Source: Triticum aestivum (Eukaryota; Streptophyta; Magnoliopsida; Poales; Poaceae). From it: a stretch of 64,000 nucleotides of DNA. The notes beneath the pieces were generated by a model. That model was not told the DNA's origin. It worked only from the letters and a program-made list of their open reading frames with translations, and searched no databases. The translations under genes were made by a program, and so were the position numbers. This document shows, one piece after another, positions 11,501-22,600 of this stretch. Position 1 is the first letter of the stretch; each line of letters opens with the position of its first letter. Location: assembly GCF_018294505.1 (NCBI RefSeq), contig NC_057812.1, positions 64,622,494 through 64,686,493 of the forward strand, written 5' to 3'.

Positions 11501-12752
11501 GGCGTTGCGGCGCTTCTAGTGGTGGTGGAGGGTGGTGCTGGGGTGGCCGGAAAGTGGCCGTCGATGAGCTTTAGGGGTGGCCAGATCTCGGGCACTAACG
11601 GTTAGGCGCTACGGCGCGTTTCGGGACGAACTGGTGGGGTCTGCGGCTTCCTGTGGAAGCGCTGGGCACGCCTACGTGCTCTGGTGCGACGTGCGGGTGT
11701 TCCAACCATGGCGGCGACATGGCCGGTGGCGGGGAGCGCTAGGCTCCGGTGGTTGATGTGGCTAGGGGGCGAATTAGGCAACAGGGCATGGGGGAATCGG
11801 TGCAGCAGCTCACCGCGGTTCTTCTGGTGCTGCTGGCGAGGCAGGGGAGGCACGGGGTCCGGCGAATCGACAGCGGCATCACCGGCACCCGAGGTCGGAA
11901 ACGATGGCGTTGGAGGTGCACTAGAGCTTCTGGTGCCGCGTGACTCGATGGAGAGGATGACGACGTCGTGGCGGAGCTCGGGGTCATGTCAGAGAGGCAC
12001 GGGGAAGGCTGTGGTCGATGCAACGGCGAACGGTGGCGACAGGCGCGCTTGGCTGCTGCGCGGAGAGAGCAGAGGAGGGGGATGGACACAAGGAGGGTGA
12101 GAGAGAGACCAGGGAGGTGTGTGGCGACGCGAGGGAGGTCCAGGCAGGCAGGGAGAGAGGAGGTGGCCGCAGCGCGTGCACGCGCGCACGGAACACACAC
12201 CCTCCTGCCTACTGGCAGGAGGTTGAAGATGGTGCGACGGCTGGGCTGGGCTAGCTATAGTGTTGGGCCGAGGTAAGTGGCCAGGTACTATCTCTCTCTC
12301 TCTTTTCCATTTCTGTTTCAGTTTTTCTATTACTTTTATTCAGTTTTGAATTAGTAAAAATACTAATTCATTTTGAAAAATCTTGAAAATGATTGTGGCA
12401 TATGTTTGGATTATTTCCAGCAACCTTAAAATACTTTCAAGATTATCTGGACATTTAAAATTATTTATAGGATTTAAATGTCCAAATGAAAATACTTATG
12501 ATTTAATTCAAAAATCCATAAATGACCTAGAAAGCTGTGCACCATTTTTGTCAGAGGTTCTAGACCAATTCAAAAATGATGAACTTCTCTAAAGAGCATT
12601 CTGGTTTCTTGAAAATGTTTTTAAGTTGAACCTATTTGATTTAATTTTGGTGCTAGGGTTTGTCATCCCCATTTCAACTTTAATTGAAAAATAAACATGA
12701 TGCATGGATGCTTTAAGGCAACTAATGGCAAGCAAATTCTAGGGTTGTGACA
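8575..12752 (-). repeat. Element B 5' LTR, 4.2 kb
   Basis: The limits are TGTCACAACCCTAG at 12752 and CGGGGTCCTGACA ending at 8575 (minus strand), with the tRNA-Met-type PBS immediately inside. A GC-rich block at about 11130-12280 lies roughly 0.5-1.6 kb into the LTR. The LTRs of D have a GC-rich block in a similar place. The many overlapping open frames in that block are products of base composition and are not annotated as genes. Confidence 0.75.
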
Positions 12753-14134
12753 TCAGGTGCACCAACATGATATTCTTCATGGTCTGGAATGACTTCTTCA
12801 GCAGATTCTTTGGTAGGAATGACATCCTCAGTAGCCTTGAACTTAATGGATTCCTTAGGAGGTATTTCATCTATCACAGGAGGTAGGTGCTCTCTTTGCG
12901 AGCCATTAGTCTCGTCGAACCGCACATCTAAAGTATCAACAACCTTGTGGTGATAGGTGTTGAGGACTCTGTTGGTGTGCGAGTCCTTACCATAACCAAG
13001 CATAAAACCTTCATGTGCTTTCGGTGCAAATTTAGAACTATGATGAGGATATCTAATCCATCATTTGGCACCGAAGACATTGAAATAAATCACATTGGCT
13101 TTCTTCTTGGTGAGGAGTTCATATGTAATCTTCTTGAAGAATTTGTGAACATATACTCTGTTGATGATGTGGCACGCAATATCAATTGCCTTAGGCCAGA
13201 AGCAAGGAGGCGTCTTGTACTCATCAAGCATAGTGCTGGCCATCTCAACAAGAGTCCTGTTCTTGCACTCCACGACGCCATTCTGCTGAGGAGTATAGGG
13301 AGCAGATAACTCATGAGTAATACCAAGTTCATCAAGATAGTCATCGAGACCGGTGTTCTTGAACTCAATTCCATTCTCACTTCTGATGTGCTTGATCTTC
13401 ACACCAAAGTTGGTTGAAGCCCTCTAGGAAAATCTTTTGAAGACTTCCTGCACTTCAATTTTGTAAGTGATGATATGCAACCATGTATATCGAGAATAAT
13501 CATCAACAATGACAAAGCCATATAAAGATGCAACATTAGTAAATGTGGCATAGTGAGTAGGGCCAAAAAGATCCATGTGAAGCAATTCAAATGGATGAGT
13601 GGTAGTCATGATGGTATTTGAGGGATGCTTGGCCTTGGTCATCTTTCCAGCTTCATAAGCTGCACACAAATGCTCCTTGAGGAAGTTGACACCCTCGATG
13701 CCAATGACATGCTTTTTCTTCGCGAGCGTGTGCAAGTTTCTCATCCCAACATGACCAAGTCATCGATGCCATAGCCAGCCTTCTGAAGCTTTTGCAAATA
13801 GACATGTAGCAGGTTGTGGTCCTGTAGAGAAATCAAAAACATACAAATCTCCTCTCCTAAAGCCTTCGAAAACTTTGGAATTGTCAGCTTCCATGATCAC
13901 AACACAACGATACTTGCCAAAGATGACAACCATATCAAGATCACTAAGCATTGAGATAGACATCAGGTTGAACCCTAAGGACTCGACAAGCATGACTTTG
14001 TCCATGTGTCGATCCTTTGAGATTGCAACCTTACCTAGACCCAATACCTTGCTTTTGTCTTTGTAAACGTAGGTGATATGCTTCAGATGCGATGGAGACA
14101 AGGGAGCATCCATCAATATATTCTTGTCACCTCC
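12753..14134 (-). pseudogene. pol: Element H, piece 1: Copia integrase and pre-integrase region
   Basis: Minus-strand frames, read from 14134 down, give the stretch after the protease (DAPLSPSHLKHI, MEADNSKVFEGFRRGDLYVF). The GAG-pre-integrase end follows (AKASEGWLWHR, MRNLHTLAKKKHVIGIEG), then the integrase core (LLHMDLFGPTHY, IVDDYSRYTWLHI, IRSENGIEF, PQQNGVVECKNRT) and the integrase-RT linker (FMLGYGKDSHTNRVLN-like to DVRFDETNGSQREHLPP). Several stops and frameshifts separate them. One catalytic Asp (RSDNG in the family) is Glu here, codon 13378-13376. Integrase before RT is the Copia order; the RT lies left of B, outside the window. Confidence 0.85.
14130..14134. repeat. TSD of element C (left), CCTCC
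   Basis: The 5-bp CCTCC directly before TGATACGTC is repeated exactly at 55971-55975 after the right LTR. It marks one integration event spanning 41.8 kb. Confidence 0.95.
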
Positions 14135-15520
14135 TGATACGTCTCCAACGTAACTACTTTTCCAAACACTTTTGCCCTTGTTTTGGACTCTAACTTGCAT
14201 GATTTGAATGGAAGTAACCCGGACTGACGCTTTTTTCAATAGAATTGTCATGGTGTTATTTTTGTGTAGAAATATAAGTTCTGGAATGACCTGAAAATCA
14301 ACGGAGATTACTTTTGGAATATATAAAAAATACTGGTGAAAGAATCCACGTCAGGGGGCCCACACCCTGTCCATGAGGGTGGGGGCGCGCCCTCCTGCCT
14401 CATGGGCCCCCTGACGCTCCACCGACCTCAACTCCAACTCCATGTATCCACTTTCGGGGAGAAAATAATCAAAGAGAAGGATTCGTCACGTTTTACGATA
14501 CGGATCCGTCGCTAAGCCCTAAACTCTCTCAGGAGTGCTGATCTGGAGTCCATTCGGGGCTCCAGAGAGGGGAATCCGTCGCCATCGTCATCATCAACCT
14601 TCCTCCATCACCAATTTCATGATGCTCATCGCCGTGCGTGAGTAATTCCATCGTAGGCTTGCTGGACGGTGATGGGTTGGATGAGATTTATCATGTAATC
14701 GGTTAGTTTTGTTAGGGATTCATCCCTAGTATCCATTATGTTCTGAGATTGATGTTGCTATGACTTTGCTATGCTTAATGCTTGTCACTAGGGCCCGAGC
14801 GCCATGATTTCAGATCTGAACCTATTATGTTTTCATGAATATATGTGAGTTCTTGATCCTATCTTGCAAATCTATAGTCACCTATCAAGTGTTATGATCC
14901 GTTAACCCCAAAGTGATAATAATCGGGATACTTACCGGTGATAACCGTAGTTGGAGGAGTTCATGTATTCACTATGTGTTAATGCTTTGGTCCGGTACTC
15001 TATTAAAAGGTGGCCTTAATATCTGTTAGTTTCCAATAGGACCCCGCTGCCACGGGAGGGTGGGACAAAAGATGTCATGCAAGTTCTTTTCCATAAGCAT
15101 GTATGACTATATTCGAAATACATGCCTACATTCATTGATGAACTGGAGCTAGTTCTATGTCACCCTATGTTATAACTATTGCATGAGGAACCGCATCCGA
15201 CACAATTTCCATCACTGGTCCATTTCCTGCGAGCTTTTCATATATTGTTCTTCGCTTATTTACTTTTCCATTGCTACTGTTCCAACCACTATAAAACCAA
15301 AACTGCTACCGTTACTTTTGCCACTGTTACCACTACTATCATATTACTTTGCTACTAAATACCTTGCTGCAGATATTAACTTTCCTGGTGTGGTTGATTT
15401 GACAACTCAGCTGCTAATATTGAGAATATTCTTTGGCTCCCCTTGTGTCGAATCAATAAATTTGGGTTGAATACTCTACCCTCGAAAATTGTTGCGATCC
15501 CCTATACTTGTGGGTTTTCA
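14135..15520 (+). repeat. Element C 5' LTR
   Basis: The 1386-bp repeat starts TGATACGTCTCCAACG and ends TTGTGGGTTTTCA. It matches 54590-55970 along its length. It contains a TATATAAAA box at 14320-14328 and, just after, a 13-bp inverted repeat (GTCAGGGGGCCCA ... TGGGCCCCCTGAC, 14352-14414). Confidence 0.93.
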
Positions 15521-15531
15521 AGACTATTTTC

Positions 15532-15549
15532 TGGCGCCGTTGCCGGGGA
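15532..15549 (+). other. Element C primer-binding site (tRNA-Asp type)
   Basis: TGGCGCCGTTGCCGGGGA begins 11 bp after the LTR. This is the primer site typical of the Athila lineage. Confidence 0.9.
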
Positions 15550-15598
15550 GCATAGCTCTATTTTTTGAGTCACTTGGGATTTATATCTGTTGATCACT

Positions 15599-17042
15599 AT
15601 GAAGAATTTGAAAGATCAAAGAACCAAGATTTTTCCCTCAACTACGAGGGGAGGTAAGGAACTACCATCTAGCTCTACACTTGATTCACCTTCTGTTTTG
15701 AGTAAACTTGCGACACCTACTCCGGCTATTCATTCTGATATGTCGGATGTTATTGATGATGCCACTTCTGCTTTGCATAATACTTATGATGAAACTACTT
15801 CTATGCTTGATAATATTGTGCCACTAGGTGAATTTCTTGATGAACAACTTGCTAGGTTTAGAGAGAATGAAATTATTGAAACTAATAATATTGATGAAAG
15901 TGATGATCAAGATTCTCCCGCTAGATATGAATTGCCTATTGTGCCTGAGGGTTATGTTATGGATGAAGAAACTGCTAGAGACTTCTTAGCTTGCAATGAT
16001 AGATCTGATCTTAAGAAATTATTAGCTAAGCTTAAAGAAAAGTCTTTGAATGCTAGAATGAAATACGACCCTGCTTTTTCTACTTCACCTATCTTTATTA
16101 CTGATAAGGATTATGATTTCTCTGTCGATCCTGAGTTAATTACTTTGGTTGAATCTAATCTTTTTTTATGGCTATGAATCTAAAACTATTGTGGCAAATC
16201 TTACTAAATTAAATGATACAGCCACCCTGTTTACTAATGATGAGAAAACTCGCTATTACTTTATCCTTAAGTTGTTTCCATTCTCATTAAAGGGTGATGC
16301 TAAAACATGGTTTAATTCTCTTGATCCTAGTTGTGTGCATAGTCCCCAGGATTTGATTTATTACTTCTCTGCTACATATTTCCCCACTCATAAGAAACAA
16401 GCTTCCTTAAGGGAAATATATAATTTTGTGGAAATTGAGGAAGAGAGTCTCCCACAAGCTTGGGGGAGGCTTCTCCAATTACTTAATGCTTTGCCTGATC
16501 ATCCTCTCAAGAAAAATGAAATACTTGATATCTTTTATAATGGACTAACTCATGCTTCCAGAGACCACCTGGATAGTTGTGTTGGTTGTGTTTTCAGGGA
16601 AAGAACTGTTGATCAAGCTGAATTGCTATTGAATAATATGTTGAGTAATGAAAGTGATTGGACACTTCCTGAACCAACTCCTAAGCCAACCCCGACGAGA
16701 AAGGGTATTCTATTTCTCAGTCCTGAAGATATGCAAGAGGCAGAGAAATCTATGAAAGAAAAAGGTATTAAAGCTGAAGATGTTAACAATTTACCACCTA
16801 TTGAAGAAATACATGGTCTTGATAACTCGACACATGTAGTAAAGGTGAATTCTCTCTATAGATTTGATGAAGGTGATATTCCTCGTTAAAAGTCTGCTAG
16901 CCAATGCTTAGATGAGTTTGATAATTTTATTGTTAAACAAGAAACTTCAATGCTTATGCTGCAAGACAATTGAAACGCAATGCTAATATGCTTGACCACT
17001 TGAGTGATTATATGTCTAGAGTTAAAGGTGAACTTAAACTTA
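15599..17042 (+). pseudogene. gag: Element C gag, 5' part
   Basis: The ATG is at 15599. The first frame (to 16177) is acidic and linker-like (PLGEFLDEQLARFRENEIIE). A slip in the T-run at 16160-16167 moves reading into a second frame (16149-16889). That frame holds the retrotransposon gag capsid domain: FPFSLKGDAKTWFNSLDP and FSATYFPTHKKQASLREIYN. A TAA closes it at 16889. Family-like sequence continues in yet another frame (LDHLSDYMSRVKGELKL) up to 17042, where the CACTA is inserted. Gag resumes at 20900. The copy cannot make a full gag. Confidence 0.85.
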
Positions 17043-17049
17043 CACTACT

Positions 17050-17425
17050 GGAATCAGCTTCTTTGCCGTCCGCTATGGCAGACGGCAAAGGCATGGATCA
17101 CAGACGTCAAAGACCTTTCCCGTCAGCCAGCAGACGACAAAAGGTCCGGCTGAATAAGCTACGGCAAAGGGCCCTTTGCTGTCTGCTGGCAGACGGCAAA
17201 GATGAAATGGTCTTTAGGGGGTAGACGACAAAGTACCTGGACGGCACACGTGGTATCATAGGTCCGTTAGGGGGTTAACGGCATGCTTTGCCGTCTGCCA
17301 GCAGACGGCAAAGACCTTTGCATCTTTGCTGTGTGCTGGCAGACGGTAAAGAGCCCAAATAGGACAGCCCAGGCTGCTGCCACGTGGCCTCTTTGCCGTC
17401 TGCTAGCAAACGGCAAAGTGGCTAT
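17050..17425. repeat. CACTA left subterminal hairpin array
   Basis: About six to seven degenerate palindromes of roughly 27-30 bp are seen, each with arms like TTTGCCGTCTGC and GCAGACGGCAAA. Such subterminal repeats are transposase-binding sites in the En/Spm superfamily. Confidence 0.85.
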
Positions 17426-17468
17426 ATAGCCCCTGTTTTTTCTATTTTTTGTTATATCAATTCATTTT

Positions 17469-17505
17469 CAGAGAAATTCACACACACACACACATATACA
17501 TATGC

Positions 17506-17536
<31 letters not shown>

Positions 17537-17540
17537 TATT
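17469..17540. repeat. AC/AT microsatellite
   Basis: An (AC)n run passes into (AT)n inside the CACTA. No other function is apparent. Confidence 0.9.
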
Positions 17541-18410
17541 CAGAGTCACATTGTTTCAAACATCAAACATCATACATCAAACATAGTTTCACCATCGTCA
17601 TCAAACATCATATATCCAATTCATATATACATAGTTTCACAAACATCCAATACATCTAACATCTAACATCTAACATCTAAATAGTAGCATTGTGCCATTC
17701 CGTGAAGTAAACCAAACCTGCAAAACTGGGAGTAAGAAATTAGAAGAAGAAGAAGAAGACTAGAAGAAGAAGAAGAAGAGCTCTTCCTATTCCTTCTCTT
17801 CCTCCTCTTCCTTGTTTTTTCCATCTTATTCATTATTTGTGTTATTTTAGAGTTAACCTATCTAAGTATGCCATTTTTGTGCTACCAAATCTATGATGAA
17901 ATGAATAGAACAAGAAACTAATGCTTTCATATTTTAGAAAGCAAGCCACCAAATTTTCACTTCAGTACTTTGCATCGAAAGATAATCATCTAGAGTGACG
18001 GCTGCAACTGCAAACTTTCCTTCACCAACCCTGTACATGCACTAATTAGTGCGTTGCATTCGGAAGTAAAGTAGAATTTAGGCAGCGTAAATGAGCTAAA
18101 ACCAGTGCACAAAACAGAGAGCTCAAACCCATGCCCAGTCCCAATGATTAAAGGAAAATTAAATGTGTCAAAAGGATCGCTATCCTGAAAATAATCGAGA
18201 TGGCAAGGTATACATATTTTAGGATGTATGAAACATACGGTAAATACGGCCTCTTGCCTTCTCAAAATAATAAAACCTCTTGAATAACACAAGTACAGAC
18301 TACCAACACTAACAGAACCTTCTTGAGTTTACCTACCAGGAAGCATGTGGCTCAATAAATAAATTGGCATTGCCTATTAGGGTCAGGAAATTCATCCACA
18401 CTTAGCTGAT

Positions 18411-18478
18411 GCCTCTCTCTCCCTCTCTCTCTCGATTGCATTGCAGATGATTTGTAGGTTTAGACCATGGACCCCCTT

Positions 18479-18517
<39 letters not shown>

Positions 18518-18530
18518 CTATCTATGTATC
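18411..18530. repeat. CT and ATCT microsatellites
   Basis: Two CT-rich tracts are followed by a perfect (ATCT)n run at about 18500-18525, in the interior of the CACTA. Confidence 0.9.
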
Positions 18531-18670
18531 TACTGATGGAATTGCATAGAATTCTAAACTGAATTTTCAGAAACTTGGATGTTGATTGGATCTACTTGAA
18601 AGGAAGATTGCAAGTAGTACCAAGCATGTAGTGGATCCATAGGATTGAAACATAGGAAATCCCAAAAAAA

Positions 18671-20431
18671 TTACATGTAGTCGCCGTAGCATGAGGTGGT
18701 GCAGGACAAAGAGTCGTCGTTTTGATGGCCAGCATCGGCGCCCATGTGGGTGGGTTCATCCTCCTGGTTGTCGTCGCCATCGAGGTACTCGTCCTCTCGT
18801 CGTTTTCCTACTGCTGCTCCAAATCGAAGCACACATGCATCATACATACATACATACATACATACAGGACCAAATATGATTTGAAATAGATAGAACCAAA
18901 GTGCAACTAGCCTAGTATATACATGATCTCATCAGGAACCAGAGTTATATAACAAGTAGTCCTACACAAGAACCTACAGTCCGGTGGCATCAAGCACTAA
19001 ACCAAACCTCATCACACACCCACCCACCTAGTTTGGTTTCACAACCAGCAGCATAGAAACGAACTAGGCTACATCAGAGCAATGTTTGTAGGGAAATAAC
19101 CAACCTCACAATGACAGTCACGGTGGACGACCTCACAGGTAATCTTAAACCATGCATGTGACAGTGAAAATTAATACCTGAGGCCTGAGCATTACGAATC
19201 ACAAGCCAATTATTTTCTTTGAAACTAAAATGAATAGGTGGGCATGTATCACAAACCGACTTCTTGAAAACACAAGCTAATGTCTGGACATTATGAATCT
19301 TAAACCAATTCTTTTTGTTTGACAGCCACAACTAGCAGTACATGGTCGAAACAAATTAAAAAATAGCAAAGATAATAGCTAGTAGCACTGTCCAGAAGCA
19401 TGCGTATGTGGGACAACAGAAGCAGCCATTTTTAGAAAAATTAAACCAATCCAAAATGTTAATCAATTAAGCAGCTCTCTGGTTCGCACAACATATATGA
19501 GGGTAGTGGTCTGCTATGTTTAGAACTAGAGCCCCACAGACATGCATCTATCTAAATTTATAAACAAGATTTCCTCACTTGATCTGTATTATTTCTCACA
19601 CAAAAGTTAAACAAGCAACCAGCCATAGTAATCAAATAGAGGAGAACACCATTGGTATTCAACAAGCTGTAAAGAAATCTACTCTGAAATCAGAGAGCAT
19701 GCAACATAAAAAATTTAAACAAGGAACATTCAGACCTCCATGGACATGCAGATCGCCCCACCTCCCTTGCCCTTCTTCTGGTCTTTCTCCTCCTTCCTCA
19801 TCCCCTTCTACTACTTTTCTTTGGACACGGAAAGCACCAAATTAATGCCCCTAAAAACAAACCCGATCAGATCAGAAATTGCACAAGGGAAAAAGGAATT
19901 TTTCTTCCCAAATTGAAAGAAACAGGGGGTTGAGAGAGGGAGAGAGGTGAGATGGGGAGGAGGATCATGGCTGCCGTTGTGTGGTGGCGGATAAGGCCCT
20001 CCTCTGTTGCTGCCTTGTGGTGGAGACGCAGCATCCAGCAGGTGCAGCCGCGTGAGGAGCCATGCGACGAGGCGTATAGGACCGCAGAGGCACGCCGGCG
20101 GCAGAGACGAGGCCGCGCACCAAACCCTAGTCATGGAGGGATGGGTTGGGCGCCACCGTTCGAGGGGTGAGGGATGAATCTGGCCGGAGGAATCGACGCA
20201 GCGGGGCGGTTGAGCTCGGTAGCATGTTGCGCGCCAACCATTGTCGCCGAAGCTCGCCGGATTAAGGGCGGTGGCGGTGGCTAACCCTAGGGCGCTAGAG
20301 AGCAGAGAGGAGATGTGGGTGCGGGTATGGGGGTAGTTGGGGCGGGGCGGCCGGCGGCGGGGGTGGCACGGGGCGGCGGCGGCACGGGAACGGGTGTGGC
20401 ACGGTTGAGGGGCGGTGGCAGCGGCTCGGGC

Positions 20432-20471
<40 letters not shown>

Positions 20472-20473
20472 AA
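18671..20473 (-). other. Possible captured host-gene fragment inside the CACTA
   Basis: Read on the minus strand, a (CT)n tract (20468-20430) and a GC-rich leader are followed by a short frame near 19802 (MRKEEKDQKKGKGGG) that ends at a potential GT donor. About 900 bp further on, a 50-60-codon acidic frame ends in a stop at 18673-18671 (REDEYLDGDDNQEDEPTHMG). CT-rich leader, GC-rich first exon, AT-rich intron-like stretch and a terminal exon are the layout of a plant gene. CACTA elements often carry such fragments. I cannot name the gene, and the whole reading is tentative. Confidence 0.3.
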
Positions 20474-20519
20474 ATATGTCGGTGGGGCACGGGTGAGGGT
20501 GCTGGCCCGCTTTTAGTTA

Positions 20520-20885
20520 GGTCATGGCTCTTTGCCGTCTGCTAGCAGACTGCAAAGCTCCTAGTTAACGGATTCTAGGTTGGCCACTTTTGTTGCCGTC
20601 CGCTAGCAGACAGCAAACAAGCTTTGTCGTCTGCCAACAGACAGCAAAGAAAGTGGTCGTTAGGTGGTTCTCACTAGTGGGCCACCCTCCCTCTTTGTCA
20701 TCTGCTAGCAGAAGGCAAAGTTTCTATGTCGTCCGCTAGCAAACGGCAAAGAGCTGGCTGACGGCAAACACCCTCTTTGCCGTCCGCTCTTTATTTGCCG
20801 TCGGCTTTCTGTAAGCTGATGGCAAAAACCTTCTTTGCCGTCAGCTAGCAGACGGCAAAGAGCTGGCTGACGGCAAAGATCCTGA
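20520..20885. repeat. CACTA right subterminal hairpin array
   Basis: A second cluster of the same palindromes occurs (for example 20530-20557 and 20840-20862), with more divergence than on the left. The shorter direct unit GCTGACGGCAAA also recurs. Confidence 0.85.
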
Positions 20886-20899
20886 TTTCAGTAGTGTTA

Positions 20900-22182
20900 T
20901 TAGTAATCATGCTTCTATGGATACCACTCAAGTAGAACAAGTACTTAAGGCTCATAATGATTTGCTCAATGAATTAAATAATAAAAATAATGATAATGAT
21001 GTTAGAGTTATGACTAGTGGGGGTAAAATGACTCAGGAACCTTTGTATCCTAAGGTCCACCCTAAGAGAATTGAGCAAGATTCTTACAAAACTAATGTTG
21101 ATGAACCTAGTTCTTCTAAGAAGAAGACAAATAAAAATGATAGGACTTTGCATGCTTCTAGTGACCTGTGGTTGACACACCTGAGAATCCCAATGATATT
21201 TCTATTTCTGATGCTGAAACTCGATCTGGTAATGAACATGAACCTAGTGATAATGTTAATGATGCATGATGCTCAACCTAGAAATGGTAATGATGTAGAT
21301 ATTGAACCTGCTATTGATCTTGATAACCCACAATCAAAGAATCAACGTTATGATAGGAGAGACTTTGTTGCTAGGAAGCACGGTAAAGAAAGAGAACCAT
21401 GGGTTCAGAAACCCATGTCTTTTCCTCCTAAACCATCCAAGAAAAAGGATGATGAGGATTTTGAGCGCTTTGCTGAAATGATTAGACCTATCTTTTTGCA
21501 TATGCATTTGACTGATATGCTTAAAATGAATCCTTATGCTAAGTACATGAAGGATATTGTTACTAATAAAAGAAAGATACCGGAAGTTGATATTTCCACC
21601 ATGCTTGCTAATTACACTTTTAAGGGTGGAATAGCAAAGAAACTTGGAGATCCAGGAGTACCAACTATACCATGCTCCATTAAGAGAAACTATGTTAAAA
21701 CTGCTTTATGTGATCTTGTAGCCGGTGTTAGTGTTATGCCTCTATCTTTATATCGTAGACTTGATTTAAATAAGTTGACACCTACTGAAATATCTTTTCA
21801 AATGGTTGATAAATCAACTGCTATACCTATCGGTATTTGTGAGGATGTGCATGTTGTGGTTGCAAACATTACTATTTTAACAGACTTTGTCATTCTTGAT
21901 ATTCCTGAGGACGATAGTATGTCGATTATCCTTGGTAGGCCCTTTTTGAACACTGCAGGGGCTGTTATTGATTGCAACAAAGGCAATGTCACTTTTCATG
22001 TTAATGGTAATGAGCATACGGTATACTTTCCGAGGAAACAACCTCAAGTCCACAGTATCAATTCTATTGAAAAAAATTCAACAATTACTATTGGAGGTTT
22101 TGAATTTCCTCTTCCTACTGTCAAGAAGAAATATGATATTCTTATTGTTGGGGACATGCATATCCCCGTTGAGGTGACCTAG
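20900..22182 (+). pseudogene. gag: Element C gag C-terminus and aspartic protease
   Basis: Coding resumes after the CACTA (NHASMDTTQVEQVLKAHNDLL). Two compensating frameshifts at about 21165 and 21265 give a short wrong-frame hydrophobic stretch. Downstream the gag-protease linker is in frame (DRRDFVARKHGKEREPW, FAEMIRPIFLHMHLTDML). The protease follows with active-site-like CDLVAGVSVMPLSLYRRLDL; the family usually has Asp-Leu-Gly here and the Gly is Val. Then comes ILGRPFLNTAGAVIDC. The frame ends GDMHIPVEVT at 22182. RT should follow in an autonomous relative, but none does. Confidence 0.85.
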
Positions 22183-22384
22183 TGTTATTTGAAATTTCTC
22201 TAGTTTCATGTGATTCGGAATGAGTTTGTTAACAAGACTTGATCAACCTTGTTAGTGGATTCCTTTTGATGAGCATGAGATCGATGAAGTTAGAAAGCAC
22301 AACCTTCTGTACCCTCCTTTTACTTTCTGTTATTTTTATTAAATAAAGTAAAAATAGTATTTTCTGTCTATTTTCTGAATTATC

Positions 22385-22600
22385 CTTGCAATAAAAAAAT
22401 ACCCCGAAAATAAAAGTTCTCCAAATGCCCTGAAAATGAAATATATTTTTTTCAGAATATTTAAGAATTTTTGGCACTGAGACCACATGAGGGGGACCCA
22501 CCATGTGCCCACAGGGTGGAGGGCACGCCCACCCCCTGGGCACGCCCCCTGCCTCGTGGACCCCACTTGGGTCCCCTCCACTTATACTTGCACCCACACA
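22385..22600 (+). promoter_or_regulatory. Element C internal U3-like module upstream of ORF3
   Basis: This stretch repeats the layout of the LTR of C at 14270-14450 and 54725-54910: ATAAAAGTTCTC, then CTGAAAAT, a TATA-like AATATATTT or AATATTTAAG, then a GC-rich inverted repeat. The arms are GGGGACCCA at 22493-22501 and TGGGTCCCC near 22568-22576, with the unit GGGCACGCCC twice between them. It ends about 310 bp before the ATG of the third ORF. It could be an internal promoter or a relic of a duplicated U3. Confidence 0.5.

Larger units (their letters stand above)
7041..12752 (-). mobile_element. Element B: long-LTR retrotransposon, 5' LTR plus start of internal region
   Basis: Reading the minus strand: LTR 12752-8575, PBS TGGTATCATAGCC at 8570-8558, then 1.5 kb of internal leader to 7041, where A is inserted. 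Just after the PBS B reads GTCGAAGTTGAGTCTAGA, nearly as element D does after its own PBS (GCCGAAGTTGAGTCTAGA at 36423). B is therefore probably a relative of D, a chromodomain Gypsy with 4-kb LTRs. Its gag-pol would lie left of the window. It interrupts H at 12753; the expected TSD is TCAGG (12753-12757), but the other end is not visible. Confidence 0.75.
17043..20896. mobile_element. Non-autonomous CACTA (En/Spm-type) DNA transposon
   Basis: Ends are CACTACTGGAATCAG and, at the right, CTGATTTCAGTAGTG: a 15-bp terminal inverted repeat with one mismatch. A 3-bp TSD TTA lies at 17040-17042 and 20897-20899. Both subterminal zones are packed with short palindromes built on TTTGCCGTC ... GACGGCAAA. 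No transposase-like frame is present in the 3.85 kb, so it depends on a transposase in trans. It splits the gag of C. The centre is AT-rich with simple repeats and a GC-rich block at 19930-20480. Confidence 0.95.

Noticed and set aside
11293..12276. Cluster of overlapping open frames on both strands
   Set aside because: They lie in the GC-rich part of the B LTR, overlap in up to four frames and have low-complexity Ala/Arg/Pro compositions; base composition explains them.
17058..17420. CRISPR-like regular repeats
   Set aside because: The units are degenerate palindromes next to a CACTA terminus with no unique spacers of constant length; they are subterminal repeats.
19811..20473. 220-codon minus-strand frame in the CACTA as a real protein
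   Set aside because: It begins in a CT microsatellite (Ser-Leu repeats) and lacks any domain; kept only as part of a possible captured leader.
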